A stretch of 64,000 nucleotides of DNA from KK5 sp034043675 (GTDB lineage Bacteria > Pseudomonadota > Gammaproteobacteria > Burkholderiales > Burkholderiaceae_C). The notes under the pieces are model-generated. The model made no database searches. It had not been told where the DNA came from and saw nothing but the letters and a program-made list of their open reading frames with translations. The position numbers and the translations under genes were made by a program. Of the stretch, positions 6,200 through 16,744 are shown one piece after another; the first letter of the stretch is position 1, and each line of letters starts with the position of its first letter. The stretch covers positions 1 to 64,000 of the forward strand of contig NZ_JAXCLA010000005.1 of assembly GCF_034043675.1 (NCBI RefSeq). The letters run 5' to 3'.

Positions 6200-8437
6200 T
6201 CACTCGACAAGTGCTGCTGCCTGAGCGGCACGAAGCAGTGGGACCAGCGCGTCCGCGGGCATCGGGCGGCTGAAGAGAAATCCCTGAATTTCATCGCATG
6301 CACGATCGCGCAGAAAGTCCCACTGCGCGGAGGTCTCGACACCCTCGGCCACGGTGCGCAGGCCGAGAGATCGGGCCATCGAGAGGATGGCCTGCACGAT
6401 GGCTTGATCCTCGTCGTTGCCCTCCAGGTCGTTCACGAAGGCTCGGTCGATCTTCAAGGTGTCGATCGGGAATCGCTTCAGGTTCGCCAGCGATGAGTAC
6501 CCGGTGCCAAAGTCATCGACCGCCAGCCGGAGCCCGATGCGCTTGAGTTCGTGCAGCAGTGGCATGCCCGACGCGACGTTGTGCATCAGCAGGCTTTCCG
6601 TGATCTCCAGTTCGAGCTGATCGGGTGCGATGCCCGTCTCATCGATGATCCGGCGCACGTCATCGAGCAGGCCTGGATCGTTGAACTGCCGCATCGACAG
6701 GTTCACCGCCATCACCACGTCCGCGATCCCACTGGTCTTCCATGCGACCTGCTGGCGGCACGCCTGCTCGAGAACCCAGCGGCCCAGCTCGACGATCAGG
6801 CCGGTCTCTTCCGCGATCGGGATGAAACGCGAAGGCGGCACATTGCCCATCGTCGGATGAATCCAGCGCACCAGCGCTTCGACGCCACTGACATGCCCGC
6901 TACCCGGCTCCGCCTTGGGCTGATAGTGCACGGAGAGCTGTCCTTGTCCGATCGCGCGGCGCAGCTCGGATTCGAAGGCCAGTCTTTCGATGGAATGCGG
7001 ATTCAGGTCCGGCGAATAGAAGGCGTAGCCGTTGCGCCCTTCTTCCTTGGCTCGGTAGAGCGCGATGTCCGCGTTCTTCTTGAGCGTCTGCTGCTCGCTG
7101 CCGTCCCTCGGGAACACACTGATGCCGATGCTGGAGGTGACGCGAAGCTCCTGGCTGCCGATATAGACCGGATGGGCCACGGCCGTCAGGATGCGCCGCG
7201 CGACACAGGCCAGGGCCTTCGGCGTCTCGACCGTGCCCACCACGACGACGAACTCGTCACCGCCGAGCCGAGCGACGTACTCGTTCGGTCCGAGGCACAT
7301 GCGAAGGCGCTCAGCCACGGCGCGGAGCACCATGTCGCCGGCCTCATGCCCCAGGGTGTCGTTGATGTTCTTGAACCGGTCGAGGTCCATGAACAGCACC
7401 CCGGCGCTGTGCTTGTCCCGCTTGGCCTCGGTCAAGGTCTGGGCCATCAGCTTCGCCAGCTGGGTGCGATTGGCCAATCCCGTCAGCACGTCGGTGTGCG
7501 CCAGGATCTCGGCCTGGTGGGCGGCCTGGCGCGCCATCTTGGCCTCCAGCATCAGCTCCCGGCGTCGCTGGTCCAGTTCGTCGGCCATCCTGTTGAACGC
7601 TCGGCTGAGATCGCCGACCTCATCGGCGGCCGAGGCCTCGATGCGAACCGAGGTGTCGCCGCTCGCGAATGCCAGCACGCCCGATCGCACGCCCTGGATG
7701 CCACGCGACAAGCGGTTGGCCGCCCGATAGCCGAACGCACCGACCGCAATCACGGTGGCCAGGCCGAGCAGGCCGACCACATAAAGGCCCCAGACGTCCG
7801 CCTTGAAAAGCTGCCGCTCGATGCTCGTGAACTCGAGCACGACGACGCCGGCAATCGGCGACTCGGGGTCCACCGTCCGGCGCATGGGCACGGCCATCAG
7901 CGCAGCCCCATCGGGATGCTGGCTGCTCAGCTCGACAAATTCACGAGGCTCGCCGTCCACCATCGTGGCCTCGATCTCGCCGTGATCGTGCGCATAGGAA
8001 CTGCCCAGTTCCTCCGGGATGATGTCGGCGAGTGTCTGATGCCGGCGATCGAGGATGAACAGGTCGCGTCGGTACAGGGCATCGATCCCCTGCACGAGCG
8101 ACTGAAGCGACCTCCGGTTCGTCGCCGCTTCCAGCGCCACGGACTTCGCCAGGTTTTTTGCCTCCAGCTTTGCAGCGTCCTCAATGGAGCGGTAGAGGAC
8201 AGCCACGGCGGCCGCAGTCAGGAGCATCACCGCCGCGCAAGATGCCGCTACAGCCAGCAGCAGCCGAGATCGAATGCTCATCCCGCTGCCTGGGCCGTCG
8301 GTCCTCCTGAAGCAGAGCAGTCGAACGCGCTGCCACAGGCGCTGCAGACCGCGAATCTCGACATCTGCCGGCACCATTCCGCGCAATGCGAGCACATTCG
8401 CTGGGACCGGCTCGATGAAAGTCGCTCGTGTGTTCAT
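6200..8437 (-). CDS. Membrane GGDEF-EAL cyclic-di-GMP protein
   Basis: 745 aa. Membrane segments lie at about 55-78 and 218-240 and flank a periplasmic sensor region. A HAMP domain follows at about 240-295, then GGDEF (RLGGDEF near 392) and EAL (VEALVRW near 515). The GGDEF signature is intact but no RxxD inhibitory site precedes it. The EAL domain keeps its metal and catalytic motifs (NLSMRQF, ELEITESLL, DDFGTGYS, KIDRAFV, AEGVE). Both synthesis and breakdown of c-di-GMP are possible, and net activity cannot be predicted. An internal Met at 8281, just before the first membrane segment, is an alternative start. Confidence 0.93.
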   Translation of the reverse strand: MNTRATFIEPVPANVLALRGMVPADVEIRGLQRLWQRVRLLCFRRTDGPGSGMSIRSRLLLAVAASCAAVMLLTAAAVAVLYRSIEDAAKLEAKNLAKSVALEAATNRRSLQSLVQGIDALYRRDLFILDRRHQTLADIIPEELGSSYAHDHGEIEATMVDGEPREFVELSSQHPDGAALMAVPMRRTVDPESPIAGVVVLEFTSIERQLFKADVWGLYVVGLLGLATVIAVGAFGYRAANRLSRGIQGVRSGVLAFASGDTSVRIEASAADEVGDLSRAFNRMADELDQRRRELMLEAKMARQAAHQAEILAHTDVLTGLANRTQLAKLMAQTLTEAKRDKHSAGVLFMDLDRFKNINDTLGHEAGDMVLRAVAERLRMCLGPNEYVARLGGDEFVVVVGTVETPKALACVARRILTAVAHPVYIGSQELRVTSSIGISVFPRDGSEQQTLKKNADIALYRAKEEGRNGYAFYSPDLNPHSIERLAFESELRRAIGQGQLSVHYQPKAEPGSGHVSGVEALVRWIHPTMGNVPPSRFIPIAEETGLIVELGRWVLEQACRQQVAWKTSGIADVVMAVNLSMRQFNDPGLLDDVRRIIDETGIAPDQLELEITESLLMHNVASGMPLLHELKRIGLRLAVDDFGTGYSSLANLKRFPIDTLKIDRAFVNDLEGNDEDQAIVQAILSMARSLGLRTVAEGVETSAQWDFLRDRACDEIQGFLFSRPMPADALVPLLRAAQAAALVE

Positions 8438-8608
8438 GCATCCCTGCTGGCTTGGGTCAAAACTCGATCACCTTTTCGAATGTGATCTTCGTCTTTGACC
8501 CGCGCGCTGGACAGTGGACGTCTCTGGTTCAAGCGGTGCAGGGATTCCGGGCAATCGCGTAGGCAATCCACCTACGCGCCGCGCGGCTGCGCAGCTCGCC
8601 GAAACGCA

Positions 8609-8638
8609 AAGGCCCAAGCCATTGCTGGCTTGGGCCTT
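8609..8638 (-). terminator. Probable terminator of aceA
   Basis: AAGGCCCAAGCC and GGCTTGGGCCTT form a perfect 12-bp stem with a 6-base loop just downstream of the aceA stop. The minus-strand exit is T-rich but interrupted (TTTGCGTTT). Confidence 0.65.
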
Positions 8639-8661
8639 CGAACTTCCTGGCGCGCGGACGA

Positions 8662-9960
<1,299 letters not shown>

Positions 9961-10043
9961 GGTCATCTCCTGCTGCTAGGTCAAAAAGAGGGTGAATCGA
10001 TGAATCAAATTTAGTCGCCGATCCTGTGCAGCGGGAGACTTAT

Positions 10044-10057
10044 GTCTTATATAAGAC
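10044..10057. promoter_or_regulatory. Perfect 14-bp palindrome upstream of aceA
   Basis: GTCTTATATAAGAC is a complete dyad 84 bp upstream of the aceA start, in an A/T-rich region (10020-10140) that stands out from the GC-rich surroundings. It is likely an operator for a dimeric regulator of acetate or fatty-acid metabolism. I cannot name the protein from the sequence. Confidence 0.6.
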
Positions 10058-10206
10058 TGAAAATTTAATCCTTAAAAATCAATAAGTTAATTTAAAAATT
10101 CTGGATTACGAAATCAATTTCACCATCATGAGAAATTTTGTGGCGGCGCACAACGGCCGCACTCCACGATATGAAACGTTCATTTCGCATCGTGGAGGCG
10201 TGCGGA

Positions 10207-10809
10207 TCAGAGCCCCCCGATGAAGTAGCGCTTCAGGCCCGCCAGCACCATTTCCACCGCCACCGCCGTCAGCACCAGGCCCATCAGCTTCTCGAAGGCG
10301 GAGATCACCGAGTCGCCCAGCAGCTTGCGGATGCGGCTCGCCAGCAGCAGCACGATGACGCAAACGGCCATCGCCGCGCTGAGCGCGCCGATCCACGACC
10401 ACATGCGCTCCGGCTGCCGCGAGGCCAGCAGCAGCACCGTGGCCATCGCCGACGGGCCGGCGAACAGCGGCACGGCCAGCGGGAAGATGTAGGGTTCGCG
10501 GCCCGGCTCCAGCCCGTAGGCCGATTCGCCGGCACCGCCGAAGATCATCCGCGTCGCGATGATCGCGAGGATCACGCCGCCGGCCACCTCCAGCGAGCGC
10601 TCGGACAGGTGCATCACCTCCAGGAAGGTGCCGCCACCGAACATGAAGGCCATCAGCACGGCGAAGGCGATGCCGACCTCGCGGATCGCGATGATGGTGC
10701 GGCGCTCGGGCCGCACCTGGCTCATGATCGAGATGAACAGTGGCAAGCTGCCCAGTGGGTCGAGCACCAGCAGCAGAAGAATGAAGGCTGAGAGAAAGGT
10801 GTGGTCCAT
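10207..10809 (-). CDS. MarC-family integral membrane protein
   Basis: 200 aa with about six hydrophobic segments. It shows the MarC/UPF0056 pattern: LVLDPLGSLPLFISI near the N-terminus, ERRTIIAIREV, a central PLAVPLFAGPSAMATVLLL and a C-terminal KLMGLVLTAVAVEMVLAGL. The biochemical function of the family is unsettled; the original link to multiple antibiotic resistance was not confirmed. It is a monocistronic-looking gene between aceA and the TonB receptor. Confidence 0.88.
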   Translation of the reverse strand: MDHTFLSAFILLLLVLDPLGSLPLFISIMSQVRPERRTIIAIREVGIAFAVLMAFMFGGGTFLEVMHLSERSLEVAGGVILAIIATRMIFGGAGESAYGLEPGREPYIFPLAVPLFAGPSAMATVLLLASRQPERMWSWIGALSAAMAVCVIVLLLASRIRKLLGDSVISAFEKLMGLVLTAVAVEMVLAGLKRYFIGGL

Positions 10810-10848
10810 GGGACTCGATTGTCCCTGGCGTTTTCGATCGATCCGCGA

Positions 10849-13203
10849 TCAGAAGCTCGCGCTGAGCGTCGCGCCGATCGTGCGCGGGCGCAGATAGAAC
10901 GCCTCGGTCACGTACTGCACATTGGGCTGCTGCAGCACCGTGTGGTTGTTGCCGAGGTTCTTGACGAACAGGTTCAAGTCGAACTTCTCGAAGTTCATGC
11001 CCCAGCTCGCATCGGCCGTGAAGTAGCCCGGCCGTTTGTAGTCGGTGTCGCCGCGGAACAGTGAGCCGTGGCTGTCGCCGGTCCATTGGCCGTTCAGGCG
11101 CACAACCGAGTCGATGCCGGCCAGTGCGAAACGGTACTCGCCGCCCAGGTGCAAGCTGTAGCGAGGCACGCCCTGGATGCGGTCGCCCTTGCGCACGTTC
11201 AGGTTGCCGTCGTCGTCGGTGCCCAGCGCGGGAACGTTCTCGGCGAAGACTGCACGGTTGTAGCCGCCACCTGCGCTGACCGTCAGAGACGGGGTCACGC
11301 GGGCCTTCAGGTCGATCTCGAGACCATCGCTGGTCGCGCGGCCGACATTGGTCTCGAAGTCGAAGCCCGTCGTCGGCAGGCCCACGTCCTGCTGGATGTT
11401 CTTCCAATCGATGTGATACGCCGACAAGTCCAGCAATACCTTGCCGCCCAACAGGCGCGACTTGCTGCCGATCTCGTAGCTGCGCAGCGTATCGGGCTTG
11501 AAGGTGGCCGGCGCCTCGGTGAGGCCCAGCGTGGCCAGGTCGGCCAGCGTGCCGGCGTAGATCGGAATCGGCCGGTTCGCGCCACCCAGGCGGAAGCCCT
11601 CGGCCACGTTGGCGTACAGGGAGGTGTCTTCGCTCACGTCCCAGCTCAGCGCGAAACGCGGCGTGGCTTTGTTGGCCTTGCTGTCGATCTGCGTTGTCGA
11701 CGGGCCACCGGCGAAGAAGAAATCGCCCTCGCGGCGGAAGTTCTCGCTCGACCGCAGATAGCGCAGACCCGCGGTGAAGCGCAGCGCCGGGCTGAAGTGC
11801 CAGGTCAGCTCGCCGAACACCGAGTTCTGCTTCGTCTTGTAGTGGCGGGCCGAGTAGTAGCTGTTGTCGTTCGGGAAGGCGCCGGCGTACATGCCGGAGT
11901 CGTCGCTCCAGTTGGACAGGTCGTTGATGTCGGCGCCCTTGTCTGTGAAGGCCTTGGTGATGCCGAAGACGGGCTCGCTGTCGACCACATCGGTCTTCGT
12001 CGTCGCGCTGAAGAAGCCCGCGACCCAGGTCAGCGGCAGGCCGTTGCCGGGCGTCCAGTCCTTCGAAGCCAGACGCAGTTCCACCGAGACCTGGTCGATC
12101 TTGTTGTTCAGGTACACATCCGACGGTAGATAGCTCACGACATCGGCCACCGCCGTATTCGTGATCAGCGAACCGATGTAGCTGCTGTTGACGCTGGTGC
12201 CGTCCTGGATGCGGTTGAACTTGCGCTTGTAGCCGTTGACCACGCCGGTGAAGTCGGCAAAGCCCAGGTCGCCGTTAAGCGTCAGCGAGGGCACGGTCAG
12301 CTTGTCGTCGCCCGGCTCCTGCACGATCTTCGAGGTCTGGAAGCGCGCCAGCGGTACGCCGGCGTTGTACTGCTGGTAGTCGCCCACGGTCAGGTAGGCG
12401 GCGTCGATGTCATGGCTCTTGTTGTGCTGGTAGAACAGCGCGGGCGTCAAGGACCAGTCGTTGTTGAACTTCACCTTGGCCGAGAGTCTCAGCACCGACC
12501 AGTCGTTGCTATTGATGCCCTTGTCGATCACCTTCAGCGACTGCGGATCCACCTGGTCGATATAGCCGCTGTCGTGACCCGTCTGCACGCCGATGCGCAG
12601 CGCCGCCGTGCCGGTGGCAAGCGGCACGTTCAGCACGCCCTGCGCCGTCCAGTTGGTGCCGCCATGGCTGGTGCTCGACATCTCCGCGCTGACATCGCCG
12701 CTGAACAGCTTCAGGTCGGGCTGCTTGCTGATGAAGCGCAGCGTGCCGCCCATCGATCCCGCCCCGTACAGCGTGCCCTGCGGACCGCGCAGCACCTCCA
12801 CCCGCTCCAGGTCGAAGAAGCGCGGCTCGGCCGTGCCCTGGCTGTAGAGGTTGCGCGTCGTCAAGGACACGTCGTCCAGGTAGACGCCCACCGTCGCCGA
12901 GCCGGCCTGGGAACTGACGCCACGGATCTCGATGTTCGACAGGCCCGGCCCCGACCCGCTCTGGCCGCTGAACGAGATGTTCGGCACGTTGCGCGTCAGG
13001 TCGCCGACGTCCAGGATCTGGTTCTCCTTCAGCGACTCACCGCTGATGGCCGAGACGCTCAACGGCACCTTGCGTGCCTCCTCGGTGCGCTTCTGCGAGG
13101 TGACGACCACCGTGTCCAGCACGCTGCTATCCGTCTGCTGGGCGAGCGATTGGCCAGAGAGGACGATCAGGCAGGCGGCGGCAATCAGGCTCTTGTCGAA
13201 CAT
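10849..13203 (-). CDS. TonB-dependent outer-membrane receptor
   Basis: 784 aa from the ATG at 13203, which has GGGAG eight bases upstream; the frame extends further but without a signal peptide. A signal peptide is seen at 1-21 (cut after SLAQ). The TonB box region (LDTVVVTSQKR), plug domain (LTRNVPNISF, IEIRGVSS, ERVEVLRGPQGTLYG) and 22-strand-type barrel ending in the terminal Phe follow. The sequence style resembles sterol, terpene or sugar receptors of the IPR-rich class and not siderophore receptors. No TonB-linked regulator or transporter is adjacent, so the ligand is unknown. Confidence 0.95.
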   Translation of the reverse strand: MFDKSLIAAACLIVLSGQSLAQQTDSSVLDTVVVTSQKRTEEARKVPLSVSAISGESLKENQILDVGDLTRNVPNISFSGQSGSGPGLSNIEIRGVSSQAGSATVGVYLDDVSLTTRNLYSQGTAEPRFFDLERVEVLRGPQGTLYGAGSMGGTLRFISKQPDLKLFSGDVSAEMSSTSHGGTNWTAQGVLNVPLATGTAALRIGVQTGHDSGYIDQVDPQSLKVIDKGINSNDWSVLRLSAKVKFNNDWSLTPALFYQHNKSHDIDAAYLTVGDYQQYNAGVPLARFQTSKIVQEPGDDKLTVPSLTLNGDLGFADFTGVVNGYKRKFNRIQDGTSVNSSYIGSLITNTAVADVVSYLPSDVYLNNKIDQVSVELRLASKDWTPGNGLPLTWVAGFFSATTKTDVVDSEPVFGITKAFTDKGADINDLSNWSDDSGMYAGAFPNDNSYYSARHYKTKQNSVFGELTWHFSPALRFTAGLRYLRSSENFRREGDFFFAGGPSTTQIDSKANKATPRFALSWDVSEDTSLYANVAEGFRLGGANRPIPIYAGTLADLATLGLTEAPATFKPDTLRSYEIGSKSRLLGGKVLLDLSAYHIDWKNIQQDVGLPTTGFDFETNVGRATSDGLEIDLKARVTPSLTVSAGGGYNRAVFAENVPALGTDDDGNLNVRKGDRIQGVPRYSLHLGGEYRFALAGIDSVVRLNGQWTGDSHGSLFRGDTDYKRPGYFTADASWGMNFEKFDLNLFVKNLGNNHTVLQQPNVQYVTEAFYLRPRTIGATLSASF

Positions 13204-13274
13204 CGGAAGCTCTCCCGGATTTGTTAATCCGCGGATGCTGCTCAGAACCGTGCAAAGCCACAAGTGCGCGCACC

Positions 13275-13303
13275 GCACAAAGGCAGAAGCGTTGCCTTTG
13301 TGC
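13275..13303. other. Hairpin between xerD and the TonB receptor gene
   Basis: GCACAAAGGCA and TGCCTTTGTGC form a perfect 11-bp stem with a 7-base loop. It lies just after the xerD stop and about 70 bp before the receptor start. No T-run follows on the minus strand, so it may be a weak terminator or an operator. Confidence 0.5.
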
Positions 13304-13338
13304 GACTTTCGCACCAGACCGAGCCGCACACGGCCCAA

Positions 13339-14244
13339 TCAGGCGCGCGGATGGTGCGCCTGCATGATCGTCCGGAGGCGCTCCCGCGCCACGTGCGTGT
13401 AGATCTGCGTCGTCGAAAGGTCGGCGTGGCCCAGCAGCAGTTGCACCGAGCGCAGGTCCGCGCCGTGGTTCAACAGGTGCGTGGCGAACGAGTGCCGCAG
13501 GCTGTGCGGCGACGGCAGCCGCGCGATGCCGGCGGCCAGCGCGTTCTTCTTGACGATAACCCAGAACATCTGCCGCGTCATGCCCTCGCCGCGCTGGGTG
13601 ACGAACAGCGCATCGCTCACCTGCCCGCCCAGCAGTGCGCCGCGGGCCTCGCGCAGATAGCGCATCAGCCAGGCGTGCGCCTCCTCGCCGAAGGGCACGA
13701 TGCGCTCCTTGTCGCCCTTGCCGGTGATGCGCAGCATCGCCTCCTTGAAGCCCACGTGCACGCTCTTCAGCGTCACCAGCTCGGTCACGCGCAGGCCGCT
13801 GGCGTACATCAGCTCCAGCATCGCGCGGTCGCGCAGGCCCAGTGGGGTTTCGACATCGGGCGCGGCCAGCAGCGCCTCGACCTGCGCCTGGGACATCGTC
13901 TTGATATCGCGCGCCAGCGTCTTGGCGTTGGACAGCCGCAGGGTCGGGTCTTGCGTGATGCGCTGCTCGCGCAGGGCCCAGCGGTAGTAGCGCTTGAACA
14001 CGCTGAGCCGACGGTTGGCGCTGGTGGCCTTGTCCTGCTGGCGCGTCATCGCATAGGCCTGCAGGTCGATCTCGCCGCACTGGTCCAGCGCCCTGCCCTG
14101 CCCGGCCGCCCAGGCCGCCAGCAGGTTCAGGTCGCGCCGGTAGGCTTCCAGCGTGTTGCGGGAGAGGCCGTCTTCCAGCCACAGCGTCTCGATGAAGGCG
14201 TCGATCGCCGGGGTGCTGGGGTTCTGTTCAAGGGTCGTGGTCAC
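13339..14244 (-). CDS. xerD: Site-specific tyrosine recombinase XerD
   Basis: 301 aa from the GTG at 14244. With XerC it acts at dif to resolve chromosome dimers, coordinated by FtsK at the septum. The SAM-like N-terminal domain is at 12-95 (LSRNTLEAYRRDL). The catalytic set is R152, K176, H247, R250, H273 and Y282 (ASGLRVTEL, HSLRHSFATHLL, LLGHADLSTTQIYTHV). Its length and the absence of the IntI insertion distinguish it from the integrase at the left end. It is divergent from the AEC gene by 24 bp. Confidence 0.93.
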   Translation of the reverse strand: MTTTLEQNPSTPAIDAFIETLWLEDGLSRNTLEAYRRDLNLLAAWAAGQGRALDQCGEIDLQAYAMTRQQDKATSANRRLSVFKRYYRWALREQRITQDPTLRLSNAKTLARDIKTMSQAQVEALLAAPDVETPLGLRDRAMLELMYASGLRVTELVTLKSVHVGFKEAMLRITGKGDKERIVPFGEEAHAWLMRYLREARGALLGGQVSDALFVTQRGEGMTRQMFWVIVKKNALAAGIARLPSPHSLRHSFATHLLNHGADLRSVQLLLGHADLSTTQIYTHVARERLRTIMQAHHPRA

Positions 14245-14268
14245 GGCGCAACGATACTCTGTGCCCTG

Positions 14269-15165
14269 ATGTCCAACTCCCTGCTCCTGCTCCCCGACTT
14301 CCTGCTGATCCTCTGCGGCTTCGCGATCTGCCGTTGGACGGCGCTGGACCGGCCGGTGTGGGAGGCCGCCGAGCGGCTCGTCTACTACCTGCTGTTCCCG
14401 GTGCTGCTGTTCAACTCGGTCGTGCACACGCCGCTCGATCCGGGCAGCACGACGAGCCTCGCCATCGGCGGCGTGCTGGTCTGCATCACCGGCATCGCGC
14501 TGGCCTATGCGCTGCAGCTGCTGCCCAAGGTCGACGCGCTGGCCCATGCCTCCGGCGCGCAGACGGCCTTCCGCTTCAACTCCTTCATCGCGCTGGCCGT
14601 GGCCGAACGCCTGCTCGGCGCGCAGGGCGTGGCCTGGGTCGCGCTGCTGATCGCGCTGGGCGTGCCGATCTGCAATGTGGCTGCCGTCTGGCCGCTGGCG
14701 CGGCATGGCGGCCAGGGCTACCTGAAGGAACTGGCGCGCAATCCGCTGATCATCGCGACTGTCGGCGGCCTCATCTGCAACGTCGCCGGCCTGCACTTGC
14801 CCCAGCCGGTGACGCTGACACTGCACCGCATCGGCCAGGCCTCGCTGCCGCTGGGGCTGATGGCCGTCGGCGCGGGCCTGCGCCTGGGCGCGCTGCGCGA
14901 GTGGCCGCGGCTGGCGGCCGGCTTCATGGCCATCCGCCACCTCGCCCTGCCGCTGATAGCGCTGGCGCTCGGTGCGCTGCTGCACTTGCCGGCACCGCAG
15001 CGCCTGCTGCTGCTGATGTTCTCGGCCGTGCCGACGGCTTCAAGTTGCTACGTGCTGGCCGCACGCATGGGCGGCCGGGCCGATTTCGTCGCCGGGCTGG
15101 TCACCCTGTCGACCCTGATAGGCATGCTCAGCCTGCCGTTGTGGCTGCTGATAGCGCCCAACTGA
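14269..15165 (+). CDS. AEC-family (auxin efflux carrier type) transporter
   Basis: 298 aa, hydrophobic throughout with about ten membrane segments in two halves. It matches the pattern of bacterial AEC permeases: a first helix with DFLLILCGF, FRFNSFIALA in the middle, NPLIIATVGGLICN, and a C-terminal SAVPTASSCYVLAARMGG, the conserved helix before the last segments. Bacterial members move organic anions such as malate; the substrate here is unknown. It overlaps the convergent queG gene by 38 bp at its 3' end. Confidence 0.88.
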   Translation: MSNSLLLLPDFLLILCGFAICRWTALDRPVWEAAERLVYYLLFPVLLFNSVVHTPLDPGSTTSLAIGGVLVCITGIALAYALQLLPKVDALAHASGAQTAFRFNSFIALAVAERLLGAQGVAWVALLIALGVPICNVAAVWPLARHGGQGYLKELARNPLIIATVGGLICNVAGLHLPQPVTLTLHRIGQASLPLGLMAVGAGLRLGALREWPRLAAGFMAIRHLALPLIALALGALLHLPAPQRLLLLMFSAVPTASSCYVLAARMGGRADFVAGLVTLSTLIGMLSLPLWLLIAPN

Positions 15166-16186
15166 TGTGCTCGGCCAGCAGCGGCGAGGCCGTCGGCAAG
15201 GCCGCTTCCAGCACCTGGCGCAGTTCGGGCCGCTCGCCCGCCCGCAGCGCGTTGCCCATCACCACCGCCAGATTGCGCCGCCAGCGTGCGTGGCCGATGC
15301 GGCGGATTGCCGAGCCTTCCATGCGGCGCAAGAACTCGGCCTCGCTCCAGCCCCAGAGTTCCAGCAGGTCGCCGCGCGCCAGTTCAGGCCGCACATCGAA
15401 ATCGGCCACCACCGCCTTCTGCGCGAACTTGTTCCACGGGCAGGCGAGCTGGCAGTCGTCGCAGCCGTAGACGCGGTTGCCGATCGCCTCGCGCAGCTCC
15501 AGCGGGATAGCCTCGTCGGATTCGATCGTCAGGTAGGAGATGCAGCGCCGCGCGTCCACGCGGTAGGGCGCGACGATCGCCTGCGTCGGGCAGGCGTCGA
15601 TGCAGGCGCTGCATTGGCCGCAGTGGGCCGTCACCGGTTCGCTGGGCGGCAGCGGCAGGTCCACGTAGATCTCGCCGAGGAAGAACATCGAGCCCGCCTC
15701 GCGGTGCAGGGTCAGCGTGTGCTTGCCGCGCCAGCCGATGCCGCTGCGCGAGGCCAGTTCCACCTCCAGCACGGGGGCCGAATCGGTGAACACGCGGTGG
15801 CCGAAGGGGCCCAGCTCATCGGCCAGCCTATCCGCCAGTTGCTGCAGCCGCGAGCGCAGCACCTTGTGATAGTCCCGCCCGCGGGCATAACTCGACACTT
15901 GAGCGTGCTGCGGGTCGCCCACGCGGCGCCATTCGACGGCCTGCCAGTCGTCCGCCGCGTCACGCGGCAGGTAGTCCATCCGCGCGGTGATCACGCGCAA
16001 GGTGCCCGGCACCAGCTCCGCCGGCCGCGCGCGCTTGAGCCCGTGTGCCGCCATGTAGTGCATGCTGCCGTGGAAGCCCGCCTCCAGCCAGGCCTGCAGA
16101 CCGCCCTCGGCCGACGCGAGATCGATGCCGGCCACGCCGATCTGTGAGAATCCCAGCTCATGCGCCCACTTGCGCAGGTCGTCCAT
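15128..16186 (-). CDS. queG: Epoxyqueuosine reductase
   Basis: 352 aa. It catalyses the last step of queuosine biosynthesis in tRNA, reducing epoxyqueuosine with a cobalamin cofactor. Two 4Fe-4S clusters are visible: CGQCSACIDACP and CDDCQLACPW. Family patterns GFHGSMHYMAAHG, YARGRDYHKVLR, GWRGKHTL and IGHARWRRNLAVV are present. The ATG at 16186 has AGGTG at four bases. An in-frame ATG at 16243 would add 19 residues but would overlap the start of the divergent tsaE. Either start leaves the catalytic domain intact. Confidence 0.95.
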   Translation of the reverse strand: MDDLRKWAHELGFSQIGVAGIDLASAEGGLQAWLEAGFHGSMHYMAAHGLKRARPAELVPGTLRVITARMDYLPRDAADDWQAVEWRRVGDPQHAQVSSYARGRDYHKVLRSRLQQLADRLADELGPFGHRVFTDSAPVLEVELASRSGIGWRGKHTLTLHREAGSMFFLGEIYVDLPLPPSEPVTAHCGQCSACIDACPTQAIVAPYRVDARRCISYLTIESDEAIPLELREAIGNRVYGCDDCQLACPWNKFAQKAVVADFDVRPELARGDLLELWGWSEAEFLRRMEGSAIRRIGHARWRRNLAVVMGNALRAGERPELRQVLEAALPTASPLLAEHISWALSAATTAG

Positions 16187-16234
16187 CAGCACCTGCGTGT
16201 CGATATTGCTGACTACTTCTCGATTTTCTCGCGG

Positions 16235-16744
16235 ATGCCCCATTTGCCGATTGTAGAAACCCGCCTGTGGCCCGATGAAGCCGCCTGCGAAACCTTCGCC
16301 CGCGAGCTGGCACGTGTTCTTTCCAATGGACCGGGCTTGATGACCGCCAGCATCGAGCTGCACGGCTCGCTCGGTGCCGGCAAGACCAGCCTGGTGCGGC
16401 ACCTGCTGCGCGCCCTGGGCGTCACCGGCCGGATCAAGAGCCCGAGCTACGCCGTGCTGGAAAGCTACTCGCTGCGCGACTGGGGTGGCGAGGGCGATGT
16501 CAGCCATTTCGACTTCTACCGCTTCGCCGACCCGCGCGAATGGGAGGACGCGGGCTTTCGCGACATCTTCACTGCGCCGGGCTTGAAGCTCAGCGAATGG
16601 CCCGAAAAGGCGGCGGGCATGCTGCCTGCCGCGGACCTGCAGATCTGGCTCTCTGTCAACGAGGACGAGAGCCGCAGCGTGAAGCTGGTGGCCGGCACCG
16701 AACGGGGCCAGGTCTTGCTGCAGGGCTTGGGAGGTCAGGAATGA
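16235..16744 (+). CDS. tsaE: tRNA threonylcarbamoyladenosine ATPase TsaE
   Basis: 169 aa. It is the P-loop ATPase that works with TsaB and TsaD in t6A37 modification of ANN-decoding tRNAs. Walker A is visible as GSLGAGKTSLVRHLL, and the signatures IKSPSYAVLESY and HFDFYRFADPREWEDAGF are typical. Its stop overlaps the amiC start by four bases (ATGA), so the two are translationally coupled, an arrangement common in proteobacteria. Confidence 0.95.
   Translation: MPHLPIVETRLWPDEAACETFARELARVLSNGPGLMTASIELHGSLGAGKTSLVRHLLRALGVTGRIKSPSYAVLESYSLRDWGGEGDVSHFDFYRFADPREWEDAGFRDIFTAPGLKLSEWPEKAAGMLPAADLQIWLSVNEDESRSVKLVAGTERGQVLLQGLGGQE

Noticed and set aside
6551..8485. 644-codon plus-strand frame opposite the GGDEF-EAL gene
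   Set aside because: Antisense shadow; the minus-strand product has intact catalytic motifs.
16187..16243. Longer queG start at 16243, overlapping the divergent tsaE start
   Set aside because: No ribosome-binding site is seen there and it would overlap tsaE head to head; the ATG at 16186 has AGGTG at four bases. The longer form is kept only as an alternative.
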